From contig NZ_MJIL01000091.1 in NCBI RefSeq assembly GCF_001939735.1, positions 25,383 through 59,929 on the forward strand: a stretch of 34,547 bases of DNA, written 5' to 3'. The stretch's first letter is position 1. The number at the start of each line of letters is the position of its first letter. Of this stretch, positions 33,116 through 34,547 are shown one piece after another. This DNA is from Photobacterium proteolyticum. Lineage in GTDB: Bacteria > Pseudomonadota > Gammaproteobacteria > Enterobacterales > Vibrionaceae. The notes under the pieces were generated by a model that had not been told where the DNA came from, searched no databases, and saw only the letters and a program-made list of their open reading frames with translations. Made by a program: the position numbers and the translations under genes.

Positions 33116-34399
33116 ATGAAAAAATTGCTTCCGCTTATTATTAGCGTTGCGCTTGGCAGTTTCAGCCAGGCAGCACTGGCTGATGATTTAGCCGATATCT
33201 ACCAACAAGCCAAACAAAATGATCCTCAGCTGCTTCGTGCTGCAGCCGATAAAGACGCAGCATTTGAAGCGATTAATTCATCCCGTAGTGCACTGTTGCC
33301 TCAAATTGACCTGGCCGCAGGCTACAACGTATCACGCATGGACGGTGATACCGATGGCTTCAATGGTGGCCTGACGCTAAGCCAGTCACTTTATAATCGC
33401 TCCAGTTGGGTAAGCCTAGACATCACCGAGAAACAGGCTCGCCAGCGAGATGCCGCATACGCGACCACTCAACAAGCGTTGATCCTGCGTGTTTCCGATG
33501 CCTACTTTGCCGTATTGCGCGCCATGGATGACCTTGAATTTGTCCGTGCCGAAAAAGCCGCGGTTGGTCGTCAGCTTGAGCAGACCAAGCAGCGCTTCGA
33601 AGTTGGCCTGTCGGCAATCACCGATGTGCACGATGCTCAGGCTCAGTACGATAGCGTACTGGCCGATGAGATCCTGAAAGAAAATGAACTAACCAACAGC
33701 TATGAAGGGCTGCGTGAGATCACTGGCCAGGAGCATACCGATCTGAGCATCCTGGATACCGGTCGCTTCTCGGCCAGCCGCCCGCAAGGTAAGGTTCTGG
33801 AACTAATTAAAGATGCCGAAACCGAAAACCTCAGCTTGCTGACCTCGCGCATTGCACAAGACATCGCCCGCGATCAGATTTCACTTGCTGAGTCCGGCCA
33901 CCTGCCAACGTTATCGTTCGATGCCGGCTACAACTACGATGACAAGGTTCCAACCACTGATGACGGTACGCTAAATGCCGGTATCAACCTGAAACTGCCG
34001 CTCTACACCGGTGGCCGTGTAACCTCTGAAGTCAAGCAGGCGCAGTTCTCCTACGTCTCTTCCAGCGAACAGCTGGAAGAAGACTACCGTAGCGTAGTCA
34101 AGGACGTCCGCGCCTTCTACAACAACATCAACGCCTCTATCGGTGCCCTTCGTGCTTACCAGCAGTCAGTGATTTCTGCCAAGTCTGCACTTGAAGCGAC
34201 CGAAGCCGGTTTTGATGTCGGTACCCGTACTATCGTTGACGTGCTGGATGCAACCCGCCGCCTGTACGATGCCAACCGTCAGCTTGCCAATGCTCGCTAT
34301 GACTACATCCTTAACCAGCTAAGACTGAAACAGGCTGTCGGCTCCCTCAACGAGCAAGACGTTGTGGACGTCAATACCGGCCTGATGGCGGCCAAATAA
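33116..34399 (+). CDS. tolC: outer membrane efflux channel TolC
   Basis: 427-residue outer-membrane channel protein that pairs with tripartite efflux pumps and type I secretion systems. The signal peptide spans about 1-22 (MKKLLPLIISVALGSFSQAALA), cleaved before DDLADIYQQA. Two OEP repeats follow (about 25-215 and 235-410), each with long helices (QTKQRFEVGLSAITDV and EATEAGFDVGTRTIVDVLDA are the equivalent repeat motifs) and strand segments. It lacks the long C-terminal tail of E. coli TolC, as other vibrio TolCs do. AGGAAAGG precedes the ATG at 33116. Monocistronic, with a strong terminator. Confidence 0.97.
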   Translation: MKKLLPLIISVALGSFSQAALADDLADIYQQAKQNDPQLLRAAADKDAAFEAINSSRSALLPQIDLAAGYNVSRMDGDTDGFNGGLTLSQSLYNRSSWVSLDITEKQARQRDAAYATTQQALILRVSDAYFAVLRAMDDLEFVRAEKAAVGRQLEQTKQRFEVGLSAITDVHDAQAQYDSVLADEILKENELTNSYEGLREITGQEHTDLSILDTGRFSASRPQGKVLELIKDAETENLSLLTSRIAQDIARDQISLAESGHLPTLSFDAGYNYDDKVPTTDDGTLNAGINLKLPLYTGGRVTSEVKQAQFSYVSSSEQLEEDYRSVVKDVRAFYNNINASIGALRAYQQSVISAKSALEATEAGFDVGTRTIVDVLDATRRLYDANRQLANARYDYILNQLRLKQAVGSLNEQDVVDVNTGLMAAK

Positions 34400-34427
34400 C
34401 CGGCTCAATCATCGGTATAGCTACATT

Positions 34428-34458
34428 AAAAAAGCGCCATCCGAGGATGGCGCTTTTT
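34428..34458 (+). terminator. rho-independent terminator of tolC
   Basis: A near-perfect stem AAAAAGCGCCATCC/GGATGGCGCTTTTT with a minimal loop, 29 bases after the tolC stop. The flanking A and T runs make it potentially bidirectional. Confidence 0.93.
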
Positions 34459-34468
34459 GTTATCTAGA

Positions 34469-34547
34469 TGTGCCGTCCTGAGATAAGTTGACACTTTGGA
34501 GACTTATCAATGAACTCTTCAAATAAAACAGTCGCAAAGCGCTCTCA
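34469..34547 (+). mobile_element. left end of a probable IS3-family insertion sequence (cut by window edge)
   Basis: Right after the tolC terminator the sequence reads TGTGCCGTCCTGAGATAAG and continues TTGACACTTTGGAGA, which resembles terminal inverted repeats of IS3/IS150-type elements (TGT...AAGTTGGACAC). An ATG with GGAG follows 41 bases inside. The element continues beyond the window, so the right end, target duplication and transposase cannot be checked. Confidence 0.5.
34510..34547 (+). CDS. partial N-terminus of a putative IS3-type OrfA
   Basis: Only twelve complete codons are present: MNSSNKTVAKRS. A start of this kind (SNKTVAKR followed by a helix-turn-helix) is, as I recall, common in IS3-family OrfA proteins. 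GGAG lies about nine bases before the ATG. The gene runs off the right edge, so the call is provisional. Confidence 0.45.
   Translation, partial: MNSSNKTVAKRS

Overview
The window is a chromosomal segment of a gamma-proteobacterium, most likely a member of the Vibrionaceae (Photobacterium / Grimontia / Vibrio-like). The evidence is gene order and protein similarity recalled from known families: lptG-lptF / pepA-holC-valS, rraB, argF, pyrBI-ridA, and the nudF-yqiB-cpdA-yqiA-parE cluster divergent from tolC all match known enterobacterial and vibrio arrangements. TolC, PepA and ValS are vibrio-like. Most of the DNA is housekeeping. The accessory part is the arginine region at about 13.2-23.8 kb. 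I saw no tRNA, rRNA or CRISPR array.

Layout. 1-0.7 kb: two small unrecognised minus-strand genes. 0.9-3.65 kb: an RDD membrane protein, then the LPS-export permease genes lptG and lptF on the minus strand. 3.8-8.7 kb: pepA, holC and valS (+). 8.8-10.2 kb: a dispersed intergenic repeat, a DUF2061 membrane protein behind a Fur-like box, and a MarR-GNAT two-domain protein. 10.3-13.2 kb (minus): an M48 peptidase overlapping a YjgN/DUF898 membrane protein, then rraB.

13.2-20.0 kb: an arginine deiminase (ADI) locus. It contains a decayed second copy of the arcA promoter and 5' end, arcD (YfcC-type antiporter), arcA, arcC and a catabolic-looking ornithine carbamoyltransferase. A perfect FNR-type palindrome lies at the upstream end. 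20.1-21.9 kb: pyrBI with a leader peptide, an attenuator and a PurR-like operator. 22.1-24.3 kb: a trypsin-like lipoprotein, an ArgR paralogue and ridA. 24.4-32.9 kb (minus): idi, plsC, parC, parE, yqiA, cpdA, yqiB and nudF. 33.1-34.4 kb: tolC (+). The last ~80 bases look like the left end of an IS3-family insertion sequence.

How it works together. Arginine imported by ArcD is split by ArcA to citrulline. The carbamoyltransferase phosphorolyses citrulline to ornithine and carbamoyl phosphate, and ArcC makes ATP. Carbamoyl phosphate is also the PyrB substrate, so the two pathways sit side by side. The most interesting candidate is a local regulatory circuit. The ArgR paralogue carries Asn at the first Asp of the ligand-binding GDDT motif (GNDT, equivalent to E. 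coli D128N), which may alter its effector, for example towards citrulline, the ArcA product. A 13-base leader element, GAGAGATACGATC, occurs exactly in front of arcA, its decayed copy and argR, and in degenerate form before arcC and argF. An ARG-box-like site precedes argF inside the operon. Function of these elements is inference; only the sequence facts are seen.
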